A stretch of 64,000 nt of DNA from Paraburkholderia sp. CNPSo 3274. GTDB lineage: Bacteria > Pseudomonadota > Gammaproteobacteria > Burkholderiales > Burkholderiaceae. The notes under the pieces were generated by a model. That model did no database searches. It was not told where the DNA came from and saw only the letters and a program-made list of their open reading frames with translations. Below are positions 1 to 8,813 of the stretch, one piece after another (position 1 is the stretch's first letter; each line of letters starts with the position of its first letter). A program made the position numbers and the translations under genes. Where the stretch lies: the NCBI RefSeq assembly GCF_024206475.1, contig NZ_JAMBPR010000041.1, positions 1-64,000 of the forward strand, in the 5' to 3' direction.

Positions 1-92
1 GTATTCGCCTTGCCGCCGCGCAATTTGCGTGGTGCGCCGGCGCGCGCGCGCGCCGGCGCACCACGCAAATTGCGCGGCGGCAAGGCGAATAC
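1..92. repeat. Perfect 92-bp palindrome (46-bp arms, no spacer)
   Basis: Bases 1-46 are the exact reverse complement of bases 47-92, with the centre in an alternating CG run. The arms may extend left of the window, which cannot be tested here. Long spacer-free perfect palindromes are unstable in bacteria, so this is either an assembly fold-back at a contig end or a real cruciform-capable site. It is not followed by a T-run, so it does not look like an intrinsic terminator. Confidence 0.9.
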
Positions 93-438
93 GGGGGGCG
101 AAACGAGCGAAAGCATGGCGGGCGGCGTGTATGAAATAGAGCTTATGAAAGTTAAACGAAAGGTTGTGTCATGCTAGCACGACCTCAGAGATCTGGCGCG
201 AAGCGGTCGCCGCACGTCGATATGGTACACAATCGGCCGTCCTGGCTTCATAAAGCATCCTGAAAGCCTCCGTAACGTCCGGCGTTGTTGCATAATGCGG
301 TTCGCCCGTTCCGGGCGTCCTTCGTACTCCGTCCTTTTTCGCGTTCTTGCGCATCTGCACCATGCCGTCGAGCTTCACCCGTCCCGCTGCTTTCCCGCCG
401 GGGCGCCCGCGGTCCGGCCTTTCACGTGCCGCGGCGAA
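93..438. other. Region between the palindrome and the EamA gene
   Basis: No gene is convincing here. A minus-strand open frame (169-480) overlaps the start of the EamA gene and uses codons rare in this genome (CGA, AGG, GGA), so I do not call it. An AT-richer stretch around 130-175 could hold the promoter for the downstream transporter, but no clear -35/-10 pair stands out. Confidence 0.4.
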
Positions 439-1422
439 ATGACGATGCCTCCCCGTTTGCCTTCCCGCGTGAGTACTCAAACTTTTTTCGCAGGGGCCCA
501 GCAGGCCGCGGCCGCGCTATGGCGTTTCGTGCGCGCCGTGCGTCTGCCGCAATCGCGCGCCGGGCGCGTCGCGCTCTCGCTCGCCGTCGTCTACTTCGTC
601 TGGGGCTCGACGTATCTCGGCGTGAAGGTGGCGCTCGATTCGTTCCCGCCGCTCCTGCTCTCCGGCTTGCGCAATCTGCTTGCCGGGATCGGCCTGTTCG
701 TCTTCGCGATGCGCCGGCGGCCCGTCATGCCTACGCTGCTCGAAGTGCGCAACGCCGGCGTGGTGGGCACGCTGCTCGTGGGCCTGTCGAGCGGCATGCT
801 CGCCTACGGCATGCGTACCGTGGGCACCGGCACGGCGGCCGTGATGGTCGCCACAGTGCCGCTCTTCGCGACAGTGATCTCGGCGATCACCGGGCGGCGC
901 GTGGCGAAGGCCGAATGGGCCGCGGTCGCGCTCGGCCTCGTCGGCATCGGCATCCTGAGCCATGGCGGCGCCGCGTCCGGCTCGGCGGGCGGCAGTCTCG
1001 CGATTCTGTGCGGCGCGCTCTTCTGGGCAATCGGCGCGCATCTGGCGGGGAAGCTCACGTTACCTACCGATCTCTTCATTGCGACGGCGCTGCAGATCGG
1101 CCTCGGCGGCGCCATTTCGACGGCGGTCGCGTGGATCAGCGGCGAACGCATGGGCGAGCTGCATTTCCTGCCGCTCGTGGCGTTCCTCTACCTGCTTTTC
1201 ATCGGGACGATGGCGGCCTATGTCGCGTATGGCTATCTGATCCGCCATACCAGCCCGCTCGTCGCGAGCAGCTGCATGTACGTGAATCCCGTTGTTGCCG
1301 TCGCGCTCGGCGCGCTTCTGCTCGGCGAGCCGGTCACGAGCGGCACCATTGTCGCGACCGTGCTGATTCTCGGCAGCGTGGGTTTGTCGTTCCTGTTCGA
1401 CGACCGCCACCGTACTTCCTGA
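439..1422 (+). CDS. EamA-family (DMT) exporter, RhaT/YedA-like
   Basis: Predicted inner-membrane metabolite exporter of 327 residues with about ten hydrophobic segments arranged as two EamA repeats. The first repeat begins with the typical WGSTY motif at residues 55-59, and the second runs from about residue 190 to the C-terminus. The open frame extends upstream to 295, but that extension is arginine-rich and unlike the family, so I start at ATG 439 (ATG 445 is also possible). Substrates of this family include amino acids and other small metabolites, and none can be assigned here. It stands alone on its strand. Confidence 0.85.
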   Translation: MTMPPRLPSRVSTQTFFAGAQQAAAALWRFVRAVRLPQSRAGRVALSLAVVYFVWGSTYLGVKVALDSFPPLLLSGLRNLLAGIGLFVFAMRRRPVMPTLLEVRNAGVVGTLLVGLSSGMLAYGMRTVGTGTAAVMVATVPLFATVISAITGRRVAKAEWAAVALGLVGIGILSHGGAASGSAGGSLAILCGALFWAIGAHLAGKLTLPTDLFIATALQIGLGGAISTAVAWISGERMGELHFLPLVAFLYLLFIGTMAAYVAYGYLIRHTSPLVASSCMYVNPVVAVALGALLLGEPVTSGTIVATVLILGSVGLSFLFDDRHRTS

Positions 1423-1540
1423 GTTCATCCGGACTCAGCGCCGCGCCTCGCGTCATCGCGCGGCGTTGCGCGCGCGGCCGCTGCGCATGTGAGGTGCGCA
1501 GCGGCCGCGACTTCATCGTTCCTTTACCGTCGGCCAGATA

Positions 1541-1678
1541 CTACTTTGCCTTTTCCGCGGAGTTCGTGAGGGCGTGGCCGCCTGCGGAAACGTCCTCGCC
1601 GGCACCCGCCATCGTGTTGCAGGCCGAGAGCGCTGCCAACGAAGCGGTAACAAGAAAGAGGGCAATCAGGCGTTTCAT
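1541..1678 (-). CDS. Entericidin A/B-family small lipoprotein
   Basis: A 45-residue protein with a basic start, a hydrophobic core and a lipobox ending LSAC (Cys20), then a small Gly/Ala-rich mature part. This matches entericidins, tiny membrane lipoproteins first described in E. coli as an antidote/toxin pair linked to stationary-phase stress. A good Shine-Dalgarno (GGAGG) lies 7 nt before the ATG. Only one entericidin-type gene is visible, so a two-gene antidote/toxin arrangement is not evident. Family assignment rests on length, lipobox and composition. Confidence 0.8.
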   Translation of the reverse strand: MKRLIALFLVTASLAALSACNTMAGAGEDVSAGGHALTNSAEKAK

Positions 1679-1848
1679 GAGGAAGTCCTCCACGGTGTCA
1701 AAGGAGACCACTCTCCAGCATGTCGCGTGCCCGGTCGTTTATGCCGCAATGTGCCTGCGTGGGTGCACGCTCCGGGTCCGCTGCTTGCGCTAGCACTGAT
1801 GCAGGCGCGACATAGCGCAGCACATCCGCCCAAAAGGAGGACTACGGC

Positions 1849-2010
1849 ATGCTTCACTACGCCATCGTGTTTTTCATTATCGCGATCATTGCCGCCGTGT
1901 TCGGCTTCACGGGAATCGCTGCGGGTGCGGCCGAAATCGCCAAGATACTGTTCTACATCTTCCTCGTGGTCTTCGTGGTCACGCTGCTGCTAGGCGTGAT
2001 GCACGGATGA
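1849..2010 (+). CDS. DUF1328 (YtjA-type) small membrane protein
   Basis: A 53-residue protein consisting almost entirely of two hydrophobic helices joined by a short Gly/Ala/Glu loop, as in DUF1328/YtjA proteins of proteobacteria. Function is unknown; the family is usually found among stress-related genes. A strong Shine-Dalgarno (AAGGAGG) lies 7 nt upstream of ATG 1849. It is followed 56 bp downstream by a ferritin-like gene on the same strand, so the two may share a transcript. Confidence 0.85.
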   Translation: MLHYAIVFFIIAIIAAVFGFTGIAAGAAEIAKILFYIFLVVFVVTLLLGVMHG

Positions 2011-2066
2011 CGCGCGCGTTGTAAAACCCAACCCACTCATGCATGCCATGTTCGAAGGAGAGTCAG

Positions 2067-2609
2067 ATGTCGAAGACACACGCTTCGTTTGAGTTCGATC
2101 TCAAGCGCGTGCGCGATGAGGCGCGCCGAAATCTCGACCAGGGGTCGGTCACGCCGGACTACCCCGCGAATCGCCAGACCGTGCTCAAACTGCTCAACGA
2201 TTCGCTCGCCACGGAACTCGTTTGCGTGCTGCGTTACAAGCGGCACTATTTCATGGCGAAGGGGATCGAGTCCGAGTCGGTGGCGGCCGAGTTTCTCCAG
2301 CACGCGACCGAGGAGCAGCAGCACGCCGACATGCTCGCGGCCCGCATCGTGCAACTCGGCGGCGAGCCCGACTTTTCGCCGGCGACGCTGCTCGAGCGCT
2401 CGCACTCGGAATACAAGGAAGGGGCCGACCTGAAGGACATGATCCGCGAGAATCTGATCGCGGAGCGCATCGCAATCGAGAGCTATCGCGCGGTCATCAA
2501 TTACCTCGGTCACGATGACACCACCACGCGGCGCATCTTCGAGCAAATCCTCGCGACAGAGGAAGAGCATGCCGACGATATGACCGACTTGCTGTATGCG
2601 CGTAAATAG
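2067..2609 (+). CDS. Ferritin-like diiron protein (bacterioferritin/Dps-type)
   Basis: A 180-residue four-helix ferritin-like protein. Ligand motifs are visible: Glu in the TELVCVLRYKRH helix, then EEQQH and EEEH pairs that would coordinate a diiron or ferroxidase centre. Family members store iron or protect against peroxide; I cannot tell storage from Dps-like protection. GGAGAG precedes ATG 2067 by a few bases, which favours this start over the in-frame ATG at 2043. It converges with the MFS gene, with only 16 bp between stops. Confidence 0.8.
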   Translation: MSKTHASFEFDLKRVRDEARRNLDQGSVTPDYPANRQTVLKLLNDSLATELVCVLRYKRHYFMAKGIESESVAAEFLQHATEEQQHADMLAARIVQLGGEPDFSPATLLERSHSEYKEGADLKDMIRENLIAERIAIESYRAVINYLGHDDTTTRRIFEQILATEEEHADDMTDLLYARK

Positions 2610-2625
2610 CGCTTCCCGCTAGCCC

Positions 2626-3840
2626 TCAGGAAGGAGTCCGTGCGCCCGCGCCCATGCGCGGGCGCGTTGCATGGTGAATCCAGCCAGCGAGCGCCGTGAA
2701 TGCGAGGCCCGCCATGCACACGCCGATCCAGCCGAATGCATGCCAGGCGATCACGCCTACGGCAGAACCGGTCGCGCCGCCAAGGAAGTAGCAGACCATG
2801 AACACCGTATTCACGCGGCTGCGCGCCTCGGGGCGCAGCGCGTAGATGCGCGACTGGTTCGAGATCTGCGCGGCCTGTACGCCCACGTCGAGCACGATCA
2901 CGCCGATCACGAGGCCGATCAGGCGCGTGCCGGAAAACGCGAAGATGACGAACGCGAGCGCCATCAATGCGATCGACATCGTGATGACCGCGCGCGGCCC
3001 GCGCTTGTCGGCGGAGCGGCCCGCCATCGGCGCAGCCAGCGCGCCCGCCGCGCCGACGATGCCGAACAGGCCCGCCGCCTGCGGCCCGAGATGGAACGGC
3101 TCGCCCGCGAGCAGCAGCGTGAGCACGGGCCAGAAGAGGCTGAACGCGGCGAAGAGGCACGCGCCGATCGCCGACGCTTCACGCAGTCCGGGCAGCTCCA
3201 GCACGAGATGCCACATCGAGCCCAGCAGCTTGCCGTAGCCTAGCTTCGAGGTCGGCTGACTCTTCGGCAGCTTCTTCACGATCACGAGCGCGAGCACGAG
3301 CAGCGCGACGATCGACGCCCCGAACACCGCGCGCCAGCCGAAGTACTGTCCGACGAAACCGGCCGCCGTACGCGCGAGCAGGATACCGAGCAAGAGGCCG
3401 CTCATGACTGTACCCACCGCGTGGCCGCGCGCCTCGGGCGGCGCGAGCTCCGCGGAAAACGGCACGGCCTGTTGCGCAATGGTGGCGAGGATGCCGATCG
3501 CGAGGCTCGCGCCGACCAGCACGGCAAGCGATGGCGCAGTGGCCGCGACGAGCAGCGCGACGCACAAGCCGGCGGTTTGCAACAGGATGATGCGGCGGCG
3601 GTCGTAGCGGTCGCCGAGCGGCGCGAGCAGCAGCATGCCGGCTGCGTAGCCGAGCTGGGTGCCTGCGGGCACGGCGCCGATCCACGCGGCGCCAGCCGGG
3701 AAGCTCTTGCGGAAATCGTCGAGCAGCGGCTGGTTGAAATAGATGTTCGCGACCGTGACGCCCGCGATGGTCGCGAGCAGGAGCAACAGGCCGCGCAGCG
3801 ACTGGTTTTCGCCAGCGGTTGCGGAATCAGGTGTGGACAT
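2626..3840 (-). CDS. MFS transporter
   Basis: A 404-residue major facilitator with about 12 hydrophobic segments. The loop 2-3 signature appears as PLGDRYDRRR near residue 75 (family GxLaDrxGrkr). The N-terminal part, with NIYFNQPLL after the first helix, resembles MFS exporters of the YnfM/YgaY type. The substrate is unknown and there is no adjacent regulator or co-operonic gene to help. It converges with the ferritin-like gene. Confidence 0.85.
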   Translation of the reverse strand: MSTPDSATAGENQSLRGLLLLLATIAGVTVANIYFNQPLLDDFRKSFPAGAAWIGAVPAGTQLGYAAGMLLLAPLGDRYDRRRIILLQTAGLCVALLVAATAPSLAVLVGASLAIGILATIAQQAVPFSAELAPPEARGHAVGTVMSGLLLGILLARTAAGFVGQYFGWRAVFGASIVALLVLALVIVKKLPKSQPTSKLGYGKLLGSMWHLVLELPGLREASAIGACLFAAFSLFWPVLTLLLAGEPFHLGPQAAGLFGIVGAAGALAAPMAGRSADKRGPRAVITMSIALMALAFVIFAFSGTRLIGLVIGVIVLDVGVQAAQISNQSRIYALRPEARSRVNTVFMVCYFLGGATGSAVGVIAWHAFGWIGVCMAGLAFTALAGWIHHATRPRMGAGARTPS

Positions 3841-3953
3841 GTGCGGATGCGGGCGGCGCGCAGTGATACGGAAGGCAGGCTTCGAGCGTGCCGATCATAC
3901 CGGAGCGCGCGCAATCGCGCTGGCGGCGCGGGAATGCGCCGCCAGTGGCGCAT

Positions 3954-4781
3954 TCAGGCGATGAGCTCGCCCGAGGGCTCGTAGAACGGATACGGGCCGT
4001 CGAATGTCTCCACGTAGCCATGATGCGTGACGATCCCGCCGTGCGGATCGTAGCGATGCAGCGCGAAGGCGGGCGGCTCCAGCGTGAAGGTGGAGGGCGC
4101 ATCGGGCGCGAGGTCGAGCGTCACCTGGTGGGCCGGCGCGGGCACGGCCGAGGCGATCGTGCCGCCGAAGCGCACGAACATGGGCCGGTGCACGTGACCG
4201 CACAGCACGCGCTCGACGTTGGGATGCTGCGCTACGAGCGCTTCGAGCGCCTGCGCGGCACTGTCGTCGAGCCGAATCGCATCCATGTGGCCGATGCCGC
4301 AGTCGAACGGCGGGTGATGGAGCGCGACGATCACGGGCTTGCCGGGCGCCGCGTCGAGCTGCTGCGCGAGCCACGCGAGGCGCGCTTCGCAGAGCGTGCC
4401 CGCGCTGTGCCCCGGCTGCATGGAGTCGAGCGCGATCACGCGCAGCGCGCCGAGGTCCACGGCGTACTGGATGAACTCGCCGCCTTCGCGCAGTTCAGGC
4501 CGTTCGGCAAACACCTCGCGCAGCGGCTCGCGCGCGTCGTGGTTGCCGATCAAGAGCCAGTAAGGAATTTCGAGCGTATCGAGCAGCGTTTTCAGGTGCC
4601 GGTATTCCTCGATCGAGCCGTGGTCGACAAGGTCGCCGGTCATGAGCACCGCGTCGGGACGCGGCGTGAGCGCGTTCAGCCGCGCGATGGTGCGTGCGAG
4701 GCTTGCGGCCGTATCGACGCGGCGATAGGCGAGTGCGCCAGGTGGCTTGATATGTAGGTCGCTGATCTGGGCGAGCAGCAT
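3954..4781 (-). CDS. GpdQ-like class III metallophosphodiesterase
   Basis: A 275-residue calcineurin-like phosphodiesterase. The whole two-metal signature is present: DLH near the start, GDLVDHG, GNHD, a LHHPP histidine and GHVHRP. Length and the MLLAQISDLH start closely match glycerophosphodiesterase GpdQ and related cyclic-nucleotide phosphodiesterases (CpdA/Icc). I choose ATG 4781 because GAGGA lies 5 nt upstream; ATG 4793 is in frame too. It is the last gene of an ABC transporter operon, 22 bp after the ATPase stop, suggesting it hydrolyses a phosphodiester taken up by that transporter. That link is inference. Confidence 0.85.
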   Translation of the reverse strand: MLLAQISDLHIKPPGALAYRRVDTAASLARTIARLNALTPRPDAVLMTGDLVDHGSIEEYRHLKTLLDTLEIPYWLLIGNHDAREPLREVFAERPELREGGEFIQYAVDLGALRVIALDSMQPGHSAGTLCEARLAWLAQQLDAAPGKPVIVALHHPPFDCGIGHMDAIRLDDSAAQALEALVAQHPNVERVLCGHVHRPMFVRFGGTIASAVPAPAHQVTLDLAPDAPSTFTLEPPAFALHRYDPHGGIVTHHGYVETFDGPYPFYEPSGELIA

Positions 4782-4803
4782 GGTAGTCCTCATTTTGTAA
4801 GAA

Positions 4804-5844
4804 TTACGCCAGCGCGATGAGCGCTTCAGGGGCGATCGAAATGCCGACTGGCGTGCCGCGTGCCAGCTCGACGCGGCCCGCCACGTCGACGAGCAGGGCA
4901 TCGGGCGCCGCGCCGCCGATCGTGAGACGCGTGCGCTCGCCGAGAAAGGTCGCCTGCTCGATCACGCCGCGTAGTTGCGCGCCGACAGGGTCGGCGAGCG
5001 TGGCGTCTTCGGGGCGGAAATACAGTTCGGCGGTTCCGGTGGTCTGGGACGCGCCGGCCGGTACGGCGCCGCCGCTCGTGCGCAGCATGCCGCCTTGCCA
5101 TTCTCCGGCGATCCGGTTGAGCGTGCCGACGAACTGCGCGACCGCTCGGCTCGCCGGCTGGAAGTAGATCTCGCGCGGCGTGCCGATCTGCTCGATGCGG
5201 CCCGCGCTCATCACGACGATGCGGTCGCCCAGCTCCATCGCCTCAGCCTGATCGTGCGTGACGTAGACCGTCGTCACGCCCAGCTCGCGCAAGAGCACGT
5301 TCATCTCGCTGCGCAAGGTGTCGCGCAGGCGCGCATCGAGCGCGGTAAGCGGTTCGTCCAGCAGCAATACACGCGGGCGCGGCGCGAGCGCGCGTGCGAG
5401 CGCCACGCGCTGGCGCTGGCCGCCCGAAAGCTGGTTGATGGGCTTGGCCGCGTGCGCTTCGAGACTCATCATCGCGAGCAGTTCGTCTACGCGTGCGCGC
5501 GCGTCGGCGGCGGGAACGCGCTGGATCTTCAGGCCATAGCCGATGTTGCCGCGCACGTCGAGGTTCGGAAAGAGGGCGTAGTTCTGGAACACCATGCCGA
5601 CCTTGCGCTGCTCGATGGGCAGCGCGGTCACGTCTTCGTCGCCAAAAGCCACGTGGCCGCCGGCGTCGGGCGTTTCCAGACCCGCGATCATGCGCAGCGT
5701 GGTGGTCTTGCCGCAGCCCGAAGGGCCGAGCAGCACGAGCGTTTCGCCCGCACCGATCGCGAGATCGAGCGGTTCGAGCACGCGCGTGCCGCGAAACGTC
5801 TTTGCGCAGCGCGTGAGCGTAATCGGGATCGGTTCGAGCTTCAT
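4804..5844 (-). CDS. ABC transporter ATPase (PhnT/PotA-type)
   Basis: A 346-residue importer ATPase. Visible motifs are Walker A GPSGCGKTT (near residue 42), a Q-loop, the LSGGQRQR signature, Walker B LLLDEP and the H-loop (YVTHDQ). A C-terminal TOBE-type domain occupies about the last 100 residues. It is of the class serving 2-aminoethylphosphonate, iron and polyamine importers. Its ATG overlaps the stop of the upstream permease (ATGA, 5841-5844), indicating translational coupling. It energises the two permeases encoded just upstream. Confidence 0.9.
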   Translation of the reverse strand: MKLEPIPITLTRCAKTFRGTRVLEPLDLAIGAGETLVLLGPSGCGKTTTLRMIAGLETPDAGGHVAFGDEDVTALPIEQRKVGMVFQNYALFPNLDVRGNIGYGLKIQRVPAADARARVDELLAMMSLEAHAAKPINQLSGGQRQRVALARALAPRPRVLLLDEPLTALDARLRDTLRSEMNVLLRELGVTTVYVTHDQAEAMELGDRIVVMSAGRIEQIGTPREIYFQPASRAVAQFVGTLNRIAGEWQGGMLRTSGGAVPAGASQTTGTAELYFRPEDATLADPVGAQLRGVIEQATFLGERTRLTIGGAAPDALLVDVAGRVELARGTPVGISIAPEALIALA

Positions 5845-6785
5845 TCGGCATCCTTGATGTTCTTTTGCTGGCCTGCGAGGCGCTGCTTGCCAGATGGCTT
5901 TCCTGAGGAGCCAGGCACGTCCACGCCGAGCCATTGCATCGCCACGAGCAGCGGCATCGTCATGAGGAAGAAGAGGATCGTGTAGGCGCTGCCCACTTCG
6001 ATGCGCAGCGACGCGTAGGTGTCCGCGAGGCCGACTGGCAGCGTTTTGGTGTCGGGCGTGTGCAACATCCACGTGAGGTTGAATTCGCCGATCGAAAGCG
6101 TGAGCACCGCGAGCGCGCCCGCCACGATGCCGGGCCGCGCATTGGGCACCACGATGGTCCTGAAGCGCTGCCAGAAGCTCGCGCCGAGGCTCGCCGCGCC
6201 TTCTTCGAGCGTGCGCAGATCCGCCGACGCGCACACGGCCGCCACGGGCCGCACCATGAACGGCAGCGTGAACACCACGTGGCCGACCACGATGAACGCC
6301 GCGCTCATGCGAAACGCGCTGAAGCCGCCGTACACCACGAGCAGGGCGAGCGCCGAAGCGAGGCCGGGCAGGGCCACGGGCAGCACGAGCAATTCCTCGA
6401 TCAAACGCGAAAGGCGCGTGCGGCTGCGCGCGAGCGCATAGCCTGCGGGCACGCCGGTCACGAGCGTGATGACGAGGGTGGCGGCCGCCACTTCGAGCGA
6501 GAGGAAGACGCTCCCGTGATACTGCGTCCAGACCTGGTCGAGCCAGCGCAGCGTGAGGCCGCTGGCCACGCCGCGAAAATAATTGACGGTGAGCCCCGCG
6601 AGGATCGACATCGCCACGGGCACGACGAGAAACGCGCAGGTGGCGAGCGTGACGAGCCATTGCGCGCACGCAATCCATGCGCGCGCCGAGGGCAGCGCGA
6701 AGCGCCGCCGCGCGGCGGGCGGCTGGTCGGGCGCTTCGTGCATGTCTTGCGCCGCGGAAGCGGCGCAATTGACGGCCGAAATCAT
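5841..6785 (-). CDS. ABC transporter permease (PhnV-like, second subunit)
   Basis: A 314-residue inner-membrane permease with six predicted helices and the EAA loop (LEEGAASLGAS) that contacts the ATPase. It belongs to the BPD-transport family used by phosphonate, iron(III) and polyamine importers. I prefer ATG 6785 because GAGGA lies 7 nt upstream; ATG 6806 is in frame but lacks a Shine-Dalgarno. It lies 28 bp after the first permease gene and overlaps the ATPase start. It presumably forms a heterodimeric channel with the product of 6814-7638. Confidence 0.85.
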   Translation of the reverse strand: MISAVNCAASAAQDMHEAPDQPPAARRRFALPSARAWIACAQWLVTLATCAFLVVPVAMSILAGLTVNYFRGVASGLTLRWLDQVWTQYHGSVFLSLEVAAATLVITLVTGVPAGYALARSRTRLSRLIEELLVLPVALPGLASALALLVVYGGFSAFRMSAAFIVVGHVVFTLPFMVRPVAAVCASADLRTLEEGAASLGASFWQRFRTIVVPNARPGIVAGALAVLTLSIGEFNLTWMLHTPDTKTLPVGLADTYASLRIEVGSAYTILFFLMTMPLLVAMQWLGVDVPGSSGKPSGKQRLAGQQKNIKDAE

Positions 6786-6813
6786 TCTGGAGTCCTCGAA
6801 AACCATAGCGTGC

Positions 6814-7638
6814 TCATGCCGTGGCCGCGACGGCCGCGCCCGTCACGCTGCGCGCGAGCGTGAGCACCGCCCACGTAACGAGACCGAGCACGATCGAGAG
6901 GCCCGCCGCCGTCACCATGTTCGCGTTGAGCGTGAACTCGGTATAGATCGTCATCGGCAGGACGTCGATGTCGGTGGCGAGCGTGAACGCCGTGCCGAAC
7001 GCACCCATCGCGGTCGCGAAGCAGATCGCCCCTGCGGCAACGAGGCCGGGCGCGAGCGCGGGCAGGATCACGTCGCAGAGCACGCGCCACGATGACGCGC
7101 CAAGCGATCGCGCGGCCTCTTCGAGCGAGCCGTCGAGTTGGCTTGCACAGGCCATCACGGTCACGATCACGCGCGGGATCGAGAAGTACAGATAGCCCGC
7201 GAAGAGTCCCGCCATCGAGTACGCGAACACCCAGCGCTCGCCGGTGAGCCGTAGCGAAAGCGCGCCGATGAGGCCCTGGCGGCCGGCGAGCATGATGACC
7301 ATGAAGCCGACCACCACGCCTGGAAATGCCAGCGGAAACGTGAGCAACGCGACGAGCGCGCGGCGCCCCGCGAACGTGCGCCGTGCGAGCAGAAGGCCGC
7401 AGATCGTCGAGATCACGAGTGTTGCCGCCGTCACGGCGGCCGAGAGCGCGATGGTCGCGCCAAGGCTCCTCATGTAACGGCCATTCGTTAGCAGTGCGCG
7501 ATACGTCTCGACGAAGTGCCCGTCGGCGCTCACCTGCACGAGCGCGATCATCGGCAGCAGCCAGAACGCGAGGAACACCGCGAGGGCGGGCGCGATGAGC
7601 GCCACACGCCAGCGCAGCGGAAAAGTGAGGTCATGCAT
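6814..7638 (-). CDS. ABC transporter permease (PhnU-like, first subunit)
   Basis: A 274-residue inner-membrane permease with about six hydrophobic helices. Its EAA loop is visible as LEEAARSLGASSW followed by RVLCDVILP. Same family as its neighbour, and the order binding protein, permease, permease, ATPase is that of 2-aminoethylphosphonate (PhnSUVT) and related importers. It starts 20 bp downstream of the binding-protein stop, so it is part of the same transcript. Confidence 0.85.
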   Translation of the reverse strand: MHDLTFPLRWRVALIAPALAVFLAFWLLPMIALVQVSADGHFVETYRALLTNGRYMRSLGATIALSAAVTAATLVISTICGLLLARRTFAGRRALVALLTFPLAFPGVVVGFMVIMLAGRQGLIGALSLRLTGERWVFAYSMAGLFAGYLYFSIPRVIVTVMACASQLDGSLEEAARSLGASSWRVLCDVILPALAPGLVAAGAICFATAMGAFGTAFTLATDIDVLPMTIYTEFTLNANMVTAAGLSIVLGLVTWAVLTLARSVTGAAVAATA

Positions 7639-7658
7639 GGAAGTGACCGACTTGGGTA

Positions 7659-8771
7659 TCAGTGCATGATCTGCAGATAGCGCTCGCCAAACGCCTGCTG
7701 CTGCGCCGCCATCTTTGCGAAGTCCACGGGTTTTGCGCGTGCGTAATCGCTCGCGGGCAGGAACTTCGAAGCCGCTTCCGGCGAGAGCGCGCTCGCGCGC
7801 ACCGGGCGCAGGTAGGCGTTGGCCCAGAGCTTCTGGCCTTCGTCGGAGAGTACGAAGTCGAGCACCTTCTTGCCGTTCGCTTCGTGCGGGCCGTTCTTCA
7901 CGAGGCTCATCACGTAGGGCACCGAAATCGTGCCTTCCTTTGGGATCACGAACTCGACGTTCGCGCGGTCCTTGTACTTGGCGCGGTAGGCGTCGAAGTC
8001 GTAGTCGAGCAGGATGGGAATCTCACCCGAAAGCACGCGCGCGTAGGCGGTCTGCTTCGGCACGATCGGCTGGTTGGCCTTGAGCTTGCTGAACCATTCG
8101 AAGGCGGGCTGGAAGTTGTCGAGCGTGCCGCCCAACGCGAGATTCACGGCCACCGCGCCCGCATAACCCACGAAGGCGCTCGACGGATCGAGGTAGCCGA
8201 CCATGCCCTTGTACTCGGGCTTGAGGAGATCGGCCCACGAACGCGGCACCGGCTTGCCTTCGAGCGCATCCTTGTTGACGAAGAAGCCGAGCGTGCCCGA
8301 ATGGATGGCGAACCAGTAGCCTTGCGGGTCCTTGAGGTCGGCGGGAATGTCGTTCCAGTGCGCGGGCTTGTACGGCGTGATCACGCCCTTGTCCTTCGCC
8401 TGGAACGCCGAAGACACACCGAGGTAGACAACGTCGGCGACTGGGCTCTTCTGCTCGGCCATCAGTTGTGCGATGGATTGGCCGGAGTTCTTGTTGTCGA
8501 ACGGCACGCGAATGCCGGTCTCTTTCCGGATCGCCTGAATCTGGCTCGCCCAGTCGGCCCATTCGGGCGGGCAGTTGTAGCAGATTGCGGTTTGATCGGC
8601 CTGCGCCGTAAGCGGCGCGGCAAGACCGGCTACGAGGGCGGCGGCGCCCGCGGCGAGCGGCAGCGCACGGGACAAGCGGGTTAAGCGCCGCACGGGCGCG
8701 GCTAGCGCGCGTAGGGCGGCGCGCACGGGTACAAGCGAAAGCGGGCCGGCAAAGGCGAGTCGGCTGGTCAC
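7659..8771 (-). CDS. Periplasmic substrate-binding protein of ABC importer
   Basis: A 370-residue secreted binding protein of the iron(III)/2-aminoethylphosphonate (PhnS) type. The first ~57 residues are basic then hydrophobic and end in an AQA cleavage site, an unusually long signal region. I start at GTG 8771, with GGAGA 7 nt upstream; no ATG is placed well. The mature part has the type II periplasmic fold pattern (ICYNCPPEW, SVPYVMSLVKNGP). The downstream phosphodiesterase hints that the ligand contains a phosphodiester or phosphonate group, but the sequence does not reveal the substrate. Confidence 0.8.
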   Translation of the reverse strand: MTSRLAFAGPLSLVPVRAALRALAAPVRRLTRLSRALPLAAGAAALVAGLAAPLTAQADQTAICYNCPPEWADWASQIQAIRKETGIRVPFDNKNSGQSIAQLMAEQKSPVADVVYLGVSSAFQAKDKGVITPYKPAHWNDIPADLKDPQGYWFAIHSGTLGFFVNKDALEGKPVPRSWADLLKPEYKGMVGYLDPSSAFVGYAGAVAVNLALGGTLDNFQPAFEWFSKLKANQPIVPKQTAYARVLSGEIPILLDYDFDAYRAKYKDRANVEFVIPKEGTISVPYVMSLVKNGPHEANGKKVLDFVLSDEGQKLWANAYLRPVRASALSPEAASKFLPASDYARAKPVDFAKMAAQQQAFGERYLQIMH

Positions 8772-8813
8772 GGCAGGTCTCCAGGTCGGTTGCGAGAGCG
8801 TTCTGGTGGATGA

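Noticed and set aside
1..92. Reading the edge palindrome as an intrinsic terminator or insertion-sequence end
   Set aside because: No T-run, no flanking target duplication visible, and spacer-free perfect symmetry is atypical of either.
169..480. Minus-strand 103-residue open frame at the left edge
   Set aside because: Overlaps the EamA start, no Shine-Dalgarno, uses codons rare elsewhere in the window, no recognisable family.
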